A stretch of DNA of 64,000 bases, from the NCBI GenBank assembly GCA_035528065.1, contig DATKZH010000046.1, positions 21,657 to 85,656 of the forward strand, read 5' to 3'. The translations under genes were made by a program, and so were the position numbers. Source of the DNA: DATKZH01 sp035528065 (GTDB lineage: Bacteria; Planctomycetota; Planctomycetia; Pirellulales; Thermoguttaceae). The notes under the pieces were generated by a model. It saw only the letters and a list, made by a program, of their open reading frames with translations, searched no databases and was not told where the DNA came from. The number at the start of each line of letters is the position of its first letter. Positions within the stretch are counted from its first letter, which is position 1. Shown in pieces: positions 1 through 7,749 of the stretch.

Positions 1-2
1 AT

Positions 3-1073
3 TGGGCTTTTTGCACCCCGGTGTCGGGCAAGGCGTCGCGCGGTTGGGGGCTGTACGTGGCGGGGCGGTTCAACGTCGACGTGCCCACGATGCCCAGCAC
101 GAGCGACCCGCACGACGCCCGGGAGGACGTCAAGTTCACCGAAGTAGTGGCCGCCACGCTCTCCTCGCTTCGAGAGATGCGGCTCCTGGAGCGCCGGCAA
201 ACCAGCTTGAGCCAGTTCTTCTCACCCGTCGTCCTCCAGACCCTCACCGTCGAAGATCCCGACGTCGTCCTGGCCCCCCGGGAAACCGAGGTCTCCGTCC
301 TCTTCTGCGACCTTCGAGGCTTCGCCCGGCAGACCGAGCGCCACGCCGACGACCTGCTGGAAATGCTCAACCGGGTGAGCAAGGCCCTGGGCGTGATGAC
401 CCATCAGATCCTCGACCAGGGCGGCGTGGTGGGCGATTTCCAGGGCGACGCCGCCATGGGCTTCTGGGGCTGGCCGCTTCGGCAGGACGACGCCGTCATG
501 CGCACGTGCCGGGCGGCCCTCGGGATCCGCGCCGAGTTCGAGGCCGCCGCCCGGGACTGCCAAAGCTCCCTGGCCGGGTTCCACGTGGGCATCGGCATCG
601 CCACCGGCAAGGCCGTGGCCGGCAAGATCGGCACGGTCGACCAGGTCAAGGTCACCGTATTCGGGCCCGTGGTCAACCTCGCCTCGCGCCTGGAGGGCAT
701 GACCAAGATCCTCCGGGCGCCGATTCTCCTGGACGAGCCGACCGCGCAGGCGATCCGCGAGCAAGTGCCCCGCGACGTCGCCCGGGTCCGCCGCCTGGCC
801 GTGGTCCGTCCTTACGGGCTGAAGACCCCGCTGGAGGTGAGCGAGCTGCTGCCCCCGGAGTTCCAATACCCCATCCTCACGGACGAGCACCTCGGCTTCT
901 ACGAATCCGCGCTGGACGCCTTCCTCGCCGGGCGCTGGCCCGAGGCCTACGAGCTATTGCACCGCATCCCCACCGAAGACACGGTGACCGACTTTCTCAC
1001 CGTCTACATCGCCCAGCACAACCGCACGGCACCGGCGGATTGGGACGGGGTGATTGGGCTATCGAGCAAGTAG
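3..1073 (+). CDS. Class III adenylate/guanylate cyclase, C-terminal part (5' end outside window)
   Basis: The reading frame is open to the left edge, so the gene is truncated by the window. The first residues (ASRGWGLYVAG) look like the end of a GAF-type sensor domain, then comes a linker and a class III cyclase catalytic domain. Visible motifs are SVLFCDLRGF with the first metal Asp, DFQGDAAMGFWG with the second, and VVNLASRLEG, which holds the usual Asn and Arg of the transition-state site. The position that is normally a base-recognising Lys (DKFxGD) reads Asp here (GDFQGD), so substrate choice or activity is uncertain. The product is probably a signalling cyclase making cAMP or cGMP. It converges on the small gene at 1123-1272. 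Confidence 0.85.
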   Translation, partial: WAFCTPVSGKASRGWGLYVAGRFNVDVPTMPSTSDPHDAREDVKFTEVVAATLSSLREMRLLERRQTSLSQFFSPVVLQTLTVEDPDVVLAPRETEVSVLFCDLRGFARQTERHADDLLEMLNRVSKALGVMTHQILDQGGVVGDFQGDAAMGFWGWPLRQDDAVMRTCRAALGIRAEFEAAARDCQSSLAGFHVGIGIATGKAVAGKIGTVDQVKVTVFGPVVNLASRLEGMTKILRAPILLDEPTAQAIREQVPRDVARVRRLAVVRPYGLKTPLEVSELLPPEFQYPILTDEHLGFYESALDAFLAGRWPEAYELLHRIPTEDTVTDFLTVYIAQHNRTAPADWDGVIGLSSK

Positions 1074-1122
1074 CGCAGACACGGCGCAGAAAAGGGACCG
1101 CAGCTCTTTTTCGGCGATCTGG

Positions 1123-1272
1123 CTAGCCCCCGCAGCCACACGGAGCGTGGCCACAGTATTCGCACTCGTGCATCCTTGCCGTTTCTGCTTCGGGATTGAT
1201 GATGACCGGCTGGTCATCAGCGATCAGAGCCAGGGCAGGATCTTGTTTGGCTTCTGCGGCAAGGTCGTTCAC
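1123..1272 (-). CDS. Small Cys-rich C-terminal peptide, unknown function
   Basis: A 49-residue ORF starting with GTG at 1272. The start is chosen because GAGGAGAC lies about six bases upstream. The N-terminal two thirds is acidic and Ala-rich (NDLAAEAKQDPALALIADD); the end is CEYCGHAPCGCGG, with four Cys and a terminal Gly-Gly. A CxxC...CxC tail could bind a metal, or the peptide could be a modified-peptide precursor, but no modification enzyme is seen nearby. I do not recognise a family. The gene could be spurious, although the ribosome binding site is good. Confidence 0.45.
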   Translation of the reverse strand: MNDLAAEAKQDPALALIADDQPVIINPEAETARMHECEYCGHAPCGCGG

Positions 1273-1531
1273 GGTGCTGTCTCCTCGTTGACGGCATTCG
1301 GTTCTCGAAACGAGCCGCCGCCACCTGAACTGGGGATTCGGGGCGGCTCCTTTGAAGCCTAGCATGTGCTGAAATGCCGGCACCGAGCGCACCCTGTCAG
1401 TATTATCGGTTTAATCCCGAGAACCGTTTAGTGCCAGCGTCGTGAGTAAGCCGTTTGTGCAAATCCCGGATCGGCCACGCCCCCCGCACGAGGCACGCCG
1501 CAATCGAGGGCCCCCATCTCGTGTCGGGGGC

Positions 1532-1720
1532 TCACCGCGGCCTGGCTCTGCGGAGCTGTTCGTTGCGGAGGATCATCTCGAACAGGCGGCGGCGGAGCGC
1601 TTCTCGCTCGCTCCGGCCGACGAGGTCCTCCGAGGCGTCCCTCTCTGCCCGGCGATACCCCGTGGAGCGTTCCAGTAGGCCGGTGCTGACGGGTTCTGCA
1701 ACAGCTTGGGAACTGGCCAT
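1532..1720 (-). CDS. Small charged helical protein, unknown
   Basis: A 62-residue ORF with ATG at 1720 preceded by a strong AGGAGGTGG Shine-Dalgarno sequence at ideal spacing, which decides the start. The second half is rich in Arg, Glu and Leu (EREALRRRLFEMILRNEQ) and should form an amphipathic helix. There is no signal peptide or Cys. It lies upstream of the Cys-rich peptide gene on the same strand, about 260 bases away. No family is recognised. Confidence 0.5.
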   Translation of the reverse strand: MASSQAVAEPVSTGLLERSTGYRRAERDASEDLVGRSEREALRRRLFEMILRNEQLRRARPR

Positions 1721-2184
1721 CGTACCACCTCCTCTCATCTTCACTCGGCTGTATGAGGCGCGTCTGTCCGACCCTTATATGGCGAACCGGGGCGGTGGCT
1801 CGCCAGGGGCGTGCGGGGGCGAGCTGGAGCTGGGCGAGGAGGGGCTGCGGAGTTGGGAGCGGCCGCGGCTTGGTGACGCGACCGTTTGCCGCCGGAAGAC
1901 AAGGCGAGACAATCACTTACGATCGGATCGCGGTCGATGCGCCTCCGGCCCGTCGGCGGTGCGGATGCCAGGCATCCCCCAACGCGCCGTACGCCGAGCC
2001 GCGAAGACAGGGGGTGGTCAGACGCCTGCCTGCGAGCAAAACAAGCGAACCCGGCGATCCACCGTCGCGCCGGGCAAGCATCCACGTCTTGGCGCCGCGC
2101 TGATCCGATGCAAGGGGACCAGTTTCGGCTATCGTCGCGAATGCGCCAGACGTTGTCGCGTCGCACTTGTCCGGAGGGCCCGTC
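1721..2184. other. Intergenic region, 464 bp
   Basis: It separates the divergent small genes at 1532-1720 and 2185-2451 and so should hold both promoters. Overlapping ORFs here have no convincing start signals or protein-like composition. Reading the minus strand, a TATAAG-like hexamer lies about 60 bases upstream of the ATG at 1720, but no good -35 partner is seen. Confidence 0.4.
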
Positions 2185-2451
2185 TTGTTCCGATGGCTGT
2201 TGCGAAATGACACCGAGCTATTCGACGGCGTGACGTTCATCATTCTCGGCGCCGGGCTTCTGGCCGGGAAGATCGTCGGCGTCGTCATGGCCCCGATCAA
2301 CCTCATGGTCGGCATACTCACCGTCGCTGGTGGCATCGGGCTAGTCGCCGGCACTCTCATCAGCGCTCAACGCTACGCACGAATCAAGTCGGCCTCGTGG
2401 GTGCTGGTGTCGATTGCGCTGGCCGTGTTCATCATCGTCAATCTGCTTTAG
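2185..2451 (+). CDS. Small integral membrane protein
   Basis: An 88-residue protein with three hydrophobic stretches, around residues 12-30, 33-55 and 66-88, and few charged residues between them. The chosen start is TTG 2185 because GGAGGG ends six bases upstream; an in-frame TTG at 2167 is the alternative. The stop codon coincides with the left end of the palindromic element at 2451-2573. It is probably an inner-membrane protein; its function is unknown. Confidence 0.6.
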   Translation: MFRWLLRNDTELFDGVTFIILGAGLLAGKIVGVVMAPINLMVGILTVAGGIGLVAGTLISAQRYARIKSASWVLVSIALAVFIIVNLL

Positions 2452-2573
2452 GATCGGCCGAAAAACAACTTCCCAACTCCAGTAGCAGGCACACGCCGTG
2501 TGCCGTCCGCCGGTTACGGCACACGGCGTGTGCCTGCTACTCCGGAAATGCGGGAGTTATCTTCGGCCGATCC
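2451..2573. repeat. 123-bp MITE-like inverted-repeat element, copy A
   Basis: The ends are inverted copies of GGATCGGCCGAA. The centre is a long palindrome built on AGTAGCAGGCACACG and its complement (2481-2541). A second full-length copy lies in the opposite orientation at 49008-49131, and a core-only copy at 44014-44139. The element fits exactly between the stop codons of two converging genes, so it may also act as a bidirectional terminator. No coding capacity. Confidence 0.85.
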
Positions 2574-4100
2574 CTACCTGTCAATCGGCGGCAGGGGGAA
2601 CAGCTCGCTGGGCACGTGCTCGGCTTCCATGATTTTTCGCATCCGGGCGACGATCTCCGGGTGCTCGGCCGCCACGTCCCGCGACTCGCCGACGTCGTGC
2701 TTCAGGTCATACAGCTCGATCTTGAGCGGGTCCGGGTTGTTGCGGCGGAGCATGTTTTGCCGAACCGCTTTCCAGTCGCCCATCCGCACCACCTGCTGGC
2801 CGCCGTAGCCGGCGAATTCCCAGTAGAGGTACTCGTGCGGTTTCTGCTCGTCGGGCCGGCCCAAGAGCGTGGGGGCGAAGCTGATTCCGTCAATGCCCTC
2901 CGGCGGCTTCGTGCCGGTCACCTCCGCGATCGTCGGCATCACGTCGCAGAAAGCGGACGCGTGATCGGTCGTCGTGCCGGGCTCGATCTTGCCGGTCCAG
3001 CGGGCGATCATCGGCACGCGGATCCCGCCCTCGTAGAGGCTGCCCTTCAGACCTCGCAACGGACCGACGCTCTCGAAGAACTCGTAATCGACCTCCTTGT
3101 CCAAGTGCGTCGTGCCGTTGTCGGAGGAGAACATCACGAGCGTGTTCTCGTCGAGCCCCAACTCGTCGAGCAACGCCACGATCCGACCGACGTCCTTGTC
3201 CAGCCGGCTGATCATCGCGGCGTACGCGGCCCGGGGCGTGAGGTGCGGCGTGTAACCGCCTCCGACGAACGGCGTTTCGTCCCACTTGCCGAGGTAGGGC
3301 TTCAGATCCTCGTCGGGAACGTGAAGCGCGACGTGCGGGATCGTGGACGGGACGTAGAGGAAGAACGGCCCCTCCTTGTTCTCGCGGATGAACCGCAAGG
3401 CCGCGTCGATCATCCGGTCGGGCGAGTAGTCGGTGCCCTTGAACGGGGCGTAGCTGGCCGGATCGTTCGGGTCGGCGCCGGCCGGCAGCTTGGCGTGGCC
3501 GGGGACGGGCGGATGGTTGTCCAGCTCGACCTTTCGGCCGTTCTGCCACAGATAACCGGGGTAGTAGCTGTGGGCGTGCGCCTGGCAGTTGTAGCCGAAG
3601 AACAGATCGACGCCCTGCTTGTTCGGGTCGCCCGTCGTGCCGAAGTGCCCCAGCCCCCACTTGCCGACGGCCGCCGTGGCGTAGCCCTTCTGTTTGAGCA
3701 TTTCGGCGATGGTCACCTCGGCGTCGGGGATCGGTTCCTGGCCGGAGAACTCCATGCCGTATCGCTCGACGAGATCGGCCGGCAACTCGGCCTTGCGGTT
3801 GTTCCGAATGTAGGCGTGCCCGGAATGCTTGCCGGTCATCAGCACGCACCGCGACGGGGCGCAGACGGCGTTGCCGCAGTAGTGCTGCGTGAACCGCATG
3901 CCCTCGCGAGCGAGCCGGTCGATGTTCGGCGTCTTGATCTTCTCCTGCCCGTAGCAGCCCAGCTCCGCGTAGCCGAGGTCGTCGGCCAGGATGTAGACGA
4001 CGTTGGGCGCAGGTTCGGCGGCTTCGCTTGCCGGCAGCCCATGCCCCATGGTGCCAACGGCCAGCACGAAGCCCGCGAGCCAACTCCGGCGTGTGTTCAT
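2574..4100 (-). CDS. Secreted arylsulfatase-family sulfatase
   Basis: A 508-residue type I sulfatase. Residues 1-28 form a signal peptide. Metal-site Asp-Asp lies in LADDLGYAELGCYG (40-41), and Cys80 in CAPSR matches the CxPSR signature whose Cys is converted to formylglycine by a maturase. Further motifs are GKWGLGH and SSDNGTTH. It should hydrolyse sulfate esters of polysaccharides or other substrates outside the cytoplasm; the substrate cannot be told from sequence. ATG 4100 is chosen because the signal peptide begins there. It is followed upstream by a Tat-exported oxidoreductase on the same strand, a common planctomycete neighbourhood. Confidence 0.93.
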   Translation of the reverse strand: MNTRRSWLAGFVLAVGTMGHGLPASEAAEPAPNVVYILADDLGYAELGCYGQEKIKTPNIDRLAREGMRFTQHYCGNAVCAPSRCVLMTGKHSGHAYIRNNRKAELPADLVERYGMEFSGQEPIPDAEVTIAEMLKQKGYATAAVGKWGLGHFGTTGDPNKQGVDLFFGYNCQAHAHSYYPGYLWQNGRKVELDNHPPVPGHAKLPAGADPNDPASYAPFKGTDYSPDRMIDAALRFIRENKEGPFFLYVPSTIPHVALHVPDEDLKPYLGKWDETPFVGGGYTPHLTPRAAYAAMISRLDKDVGRIVALLDELGLDENTLVMFSSDNGTTHLDKEVDYEFFESVGPLRGLKGSLYEGGIRVPMIARWTGKIEPGTTTDHASAFCDVMPTIAEVTGTKPPEGIDGISFAPTLLGRPDEQKPHEYLYWEFAGYGGQQVVRMGDWKAVRQNMLRRNNPDPLKIELYDLKHDVGESRDVAAEHPEIVARMRKIMEAEHVPSELFPLPPIDR

Positions 4101-4289
4101 GGCAGATTCTCCGATTTCGCGGCTCGATCGTCTTCGCAGTTCGACAGCCGCTAGTGTGGCCCCGCCGGACGCAACATGCAAGAGCCACCCCAAGCGAGCT
4201 GGCCCGACGGCTGTTTCGCCGGGCCGTGGTGCGCGAAGCCCCGGCCGCACCGCAAGCCGGCGACCCGCCCAATGAGGTTTGACGACGCC

Positions 4290-5594
4290 CTACACGGTTT
4301 CCGGCAGCTCGTAGCCCTGGCGTCGCGGCCGGCAGCGGAGCCGGTTGGCTTCGTCGTCGCCGACGAACTCCTCTTTGACCGGGTCCCACTTCAGGCGGCG
4401 GCCCAGCTCGCGGCAGGTATTGACCAGAATGCAGATCACCGACGAGCGGTGGCCGACTTCGGCATGGGCGACGGGCTTCTTGCGGCTCCGCATGCAGTCG
4501 ACCCAGTTGCGGATGTGCCCGTGGGCCACGCTGGCGTATTCCGACTTGTCGGCCGGCGGCGGCGCCCCCTCGACGAGCTCCGGCGGGTTCGAGGCAAGCC
4601 GGTTGCGGTTGATCTCGATCTTGCCCTTCTCGCCGACGAAGATCGCTCCCAGGCCGGGCCCTTTCCCTTTGGGCAACGCGAGCTTCAGGAGCGTGCCGTT
4701 GGGGTATCGCATCGTGACGGGGGCGTTCGGGCCGGTCTCCTCGAGCCAGATCTCCTCGGGGGTGGTGTCGTCGGTGCCCAGCGCCCGCTGTACCTGGTCG
4801 AAGGCGTGGGCGCCCCAGCCGGTCACGCCCCAGCCCAGCCCGCCGCCGTCGTACTCGCGATAGCGTCCCCATCGGCCCAGGCCGGGGTGCAGGGCCGGGG
4901 TGTACGGGATCAAGTCCGTCTGGTGACACCACATGTCCCAGTTCATTTCCGGGGGCGTCGGCTGCGAAGGGAGCTCGGGGCGGAGTTCCGGACCGATGAA
5001 GTTCGGACAGATCACCGTGTGGACCTTGCCGATCGCGCCGTTCTTGACCAGGTCGCTGCCAAAGTTGTTGATGGCGACCGAACGCTGCTGCGTGCCCGTC
5101 TGGAACACGCGGCCGTACTTCCTTTCGGCGCGAACGAGGTATTGCCCTTCTTCAACCGTCAGCGTCAGCGGTTTCTCGCCGTAGACGTCCAGCCCTGCCT
5201 GCATGGCGTGGAGGCAGACGAGCGCCCGGGCGTGCGTCGTGGTGGCGATGAACACCCCGTCGAGGCTCTCCTTGTCGAGCATCTCGCGGTAGTCCTGATA
5301 CGGGGCGCAGCCGGCGGAGACGACCGAGTCGGGGACGTCTTTCATCGCCGCGAGGTAGCCGGCGATCTGTCGCAGGTCGCAATCGGCCACGGCCACCAGG
5401 CTCAGGTCGGGCGGGCTCTCCTTGGTCAGGTCGCGAGAGCGGTAGCCGGAGCCGATCAGTCCCACGCGGATGCGGTCGCCCGCCCCGGGGCGCCCCGGCC
5501 CGCCCAGCACGCCGCGCGGAACGACGTACGGCGCCGCCAACGCGCCGGCGGCTGCTCTGAGAAAATCACGACGCGGGAAACGGTGGTTCGGCAT
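4290..5594 (-). CDS. Gfo/Idh/MocA-family oxidoreductase with Tat signal
   Basis: A 434-residue NAD(P)-dependent oxidoreductase of the glucose-fructose oxidoreductase family. The N-terminus carries a twin-arginine signal (RRDFLRAAAG, residues 8-17), so the folded protein is probably exported with cofactor. The Rossmann motif is GLIGSG (45-50), and the family EKP motif is at 140-142. The C-terminal half is the typical alpha/beta substrate domain. ATG 5594 has GAGGAG about ten bases upstream. The likely substrate is a sugar or sugar derivative. It lies 190 bases upstream of the sulfatase on the same strand. Confidence 0.92.
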   Translation of the reverse strand: MPNHRFPRRDFLRAAAGALAAPYVVPRGVLGGPGRPGAGDRIRVGLIGSGYRSRDLTKESPPDLSLVAVADCDLRQIAGYLAAMKDVPDSVVSAGCAPYQDYREMLDKESLDGVFIATTTHARALVCLHAMQAGLDVYGEKPLTLTVEEGQYLVRAERKYGRVFQTGTQQRSVAINNFGSDLVKNGAIGKVHTVICPNFIGPELRPELPSQPTPPEMNWDMWCHQTDLIPYTPALHPGLGRWGRYREYDGGGLGWGVTGWGAHAFDQVQRALGTDDTTPEEIWLEETGPNAPVTMRYPNGTLLKLALPKGKGPGLGAIFVGEKGKIEINRNRLASNPPELVEGAPPPADKSEYASVAHGHIRNWVDCMRSRKKPVAHAEVGHRSSVICILVNTCRELGRRLKWDPVKEEFVGDDEANRLRCRPRRQGYELPETV

Positions 5595-5697
5595 CTCAAG
5601 ATGCTCCTCGCTCAGGGATGGATGTTGGGGATTCGCCGATCTCGCGGCGGCTAGGGTACTTGGTTTCCGAAAGTTGTTGCAGATGAGTCAAGTTTGT

Positions 5698-5776
5698 GGG
5701 GTTCAGGGTTCGGGGTTCAGGCTTTGCGTGCATAGGTGGAACTCCAAGTCCTGAACCCTGAACCCCGAACCCTGAC
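5698..5776. repeat. Palindromic intergenic repeat (GGTTCAGGGTT family)
   Basis: Imperfect inverted repeat: the left arm contains GTTCAGGGTTCGGGGTTCAG and the right arm CTGAACCCTGAACCCCGAAC, around a loop of about 30 bases. It lies between the start of the oxidoreductase gene (5594) and the end of the YhfC-like gene (5818). It is non-coding. It could fold as a strong hairpin in RNA from either strand. Confidence 0.75.
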
Positions 5777-5817
5777 CACCGCACTGTCGCCTCGGTCTGA
5801 GGCCCTGCCTCGCTAGC

Positions 5818-6642
5818 CTATTGTGGGCCGTCCCAGGGCGTCGGTCCAGCGTCAACCGCCGATTCGACCGGTTCCTCGCCCGGATCCCGCCACCGCGAGT
5901 AACACCATTGGAGGATGGGGACGCTCGCGACCGCAAACGGCAGGATGGCCAGCTCGATCCACCATACGGAAAACGACCCGAGCTTGCCCGAAACGTGGGC
6001 GGCGCCCGCCACGCCGTCCAGGAGCGTGAAGATCAGGAAGCCCCAGAAGACCATCATCGGCCGGCGACGGACGGCGCCCAACAGGATCAGCGCGCGGGTG
6101 GAAGCGTGGCAGAGGATGGCGATGATCCTTTCCGCGGGTGCTGCGAGCCAAGCGACGGGCGTCAACGCAGTCACTCCTTCGAGTTGATCGCGGATCGGCT
6201 CCGTGCCCGGGACCCCTGCGAGCATGGCCAGCATTGCAGCGAGGCTGACGATCCCCAAGAGAAACGCCTCGAAGGCCCCGGCCCCCACGCCGATGGCAAT
6301 GGCCCGTCCCGCATCTCGCCCCAGTTGCCGCCAAACGAGGACCGCCAGGAGCGTGAACCCCATCTCGAAGAGACTGGATTGGATTCCCACGTACAGTCCG
6401 CCGCCAAGCACCAGAAGCGGGTAGGGCAAAGTCTCCTTCATCGCCCCGATCACGGCGGCGTTCGTGAGCACGGCACATACGATCTTCAGGAGGACGGCGA
6501 CGGTCCACAATCCGGCGCCTACCCAAAACCATCGGATCGGGACACGCGAGACGCGCCGCCAGTAGAGCAAGGCAACGGCCGCAACGAGCATCATTCCCAG
6601 GCCGGGGATGAGGTAGAGCAGTTCGTTGGGATTGACGTTCAT
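5818..6642 (-). CDS. YhfC-family membrane protein (putative intramembrane metalloprotease)
   Basis: A 274-residue polytopic protein with about seven hydrophobic segments. The family pattern of polar residues inside membrane segments is partly visible: FEMGF near residue 92, VGAGAFEAFLLG with Glu125, and ERIIAILCHASTRALI with Glu171 and His179. These resemble the conserved Glu and His of the YhfC/DUF2324 putative peptidase family. The true substrate is unknown. ATG 6642 has GAGGTG upstream. The C-terminus ends in a Pro/Asp-rich tail. Other polytopic families remain possible. Confidence 0.65.
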   Translation of the reverse strand: MNVNPNELLYLIPGLGMMLVAAVALLYWRRVSRVPIRWFWVGAGLWTVAVLLKIVCAVLTNAAVIGAMKETLPYPLLVLGGGLYVGIQSSLFEMGFTLLAVLVWRQLGRDAGRAIAIGVGAGAFEAFLLGIVSLAAMLAMLAGVPGTEPIRDQLEGVTALTPVAWLAAPAERIIAILCHASTRALILLGAVRRRPMMVFWGFLIFTLLDGVAGAAHVSGKLGSFSVWWIELAILPFAVASVPILQWCYSRWRDPGEEPVESAVDAGPTPWDGPQ

Positions 6643-6771
6643 CTCGCACCTCGCATCGCAGGGGAGTCCGCGGAGCAACCTCTCGCAGGGAGTCTACCCT
6701 GGGGGGCCATTGTGAGCCATGCGGGAGCGAGTGTCCAGACGCGGCCGCGTTGGGGGAATCGACGCGGGCCG

Positions 6772-7749
6772 TCAGACCGCCTCATCGCCATACTGCTCGA
6801 CCAGCCTCTTCGCGTGTCCGGCGATGATGCGGCGGAGCTCGGGCGGCTCGCGCACTTCGGCCTGGTCGCCGTAGCCGAGGATCCACCAGGAGATCTCTTT
6901 GAGGCCGGAGACGGTGACGCGGTAATCGAGCGTGCCGTCGTCGTTGAGCTGAAGGCGCTGGGTCTTGTGCCAGCGGACCTCGGCGACGTTCTGGGCCACC
7001 AGCTTGCTGAACCGGACGACCACCTCCCGGTCGGGGCCCGGCTCGGCGATCAGGTGCCAGGCGTTGCGGAGATACCGATCGAGGGAGAAGCCGCGGGGGA
7101 TCTCGTAGGGATCTTCCAGGATCTCCAGGCGGCGGATCCGCCCGACGTTGAACGTCCGCGTGGCGCGGTGCAGCGAGGAGCGGCCGATCACGTACCAGCT
7201 TCGCCGGCTGAAGAGGAGGCGGTAGGGATGCAGCCGCGTCGAGATCTCGTCTTCGGTGGGGCCGCGATACCGGATGCGAACGCTGCGTCGCTCGGAGATC
7301 GCCTCCAGGAGCTGCTCGTAGACGGGGCTTTGGGCGTCGAGCGGATTGGTCGGCGGCATGCGGACCGTGACGGCGTGGCCGGTCGTTCGCAGTCGCTCGC
7401 GGAGGCGCGCGGGCAGGCTGCTGGCCAGCTTCATCGCGGCGCTGCGGGCCGGGCCGAAGAAGGGCAGCTTCTCGCCCCCGCCCAGATCCTGGCAGAGGAC
7501 GATCAGCGACAGGGCCTCTTCCGGCGTGAAGTTCGTGGGGGGAAGGTAGTAAGTCTCGGGGATGTGGTATCCCTGGAGCCGTTCGTCGTAGCGGAGCGGG
7601 ACGCCCGACTGGCGAAGGGCATCCAGGTCGCGAAAGATCGTCCTGCGGTTGACTTCGCAGGCTTGGGCCAGCGCCTCAGCGTTGTACCCTCTTCCAGCCT
7701 GAAGCATTCCGATCAGCTTCAGGAGTCGACGGATTCGCGACAGATTCAT
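6772..7749 (-). CDS. WYL-domain transcriptional regulator
   Basis: A 325-residue DNA-binding regulator. Residues 1-60 form a winged helix-turn-helix with the family motif NRRTIFRDLDALRQSGVPL. A WYL domain (about 140-220, with HPYRLLFSRRSWYVIG) and a WCX C-terminal domain (about 235-320) follow. WYL domains sense nucleic acid or nucleotide ligands and regulate DNA-repair, stress or defence genes in other bacteria; the target here is unknown. The ATG at 7749 fits the usual domain start. The first 74 bases overlap the 3' end of the upstream TolC-like gene. Confidence 0.9.
   Translation of the reverse strand: MNLSRIRRLLKLIGMLQAGRGYNAEALAQACEVNRRTIFRDLDALRQSGVPLRYDERLQGYHIPETYYLPPTNFTPEEALSLIVLCQDLGGGEKLPFFGPARSAAMKLASSLPARLRERLRTTGHAVTVRMPPTNPLDAQSPVYEQLLEAISERRSVRIRYRGPTEDEISTRLHPYRLLFSRRSWYVIGRSSLHRATRTFNVGRIRRLEILEDPYEIPRGFSLDRYLRNAWHLIAEPGPDREVVVRFSKLVAQNVAEVRWHKTQRLQLNDDGTLDYRVTVSGLKEISWWILGYGDQAEVREPPELRRIIAGHAKRLVEQYGDEAV

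Noticed and set aside
2397..4154. 585-residue open frame on the plus strand opposite the sulfatase
   Set aside because: It is the complement of a clear sulfatase gene and has an Arg/Val/Leu-rich shadow composition typical of high-GC antisense frames.
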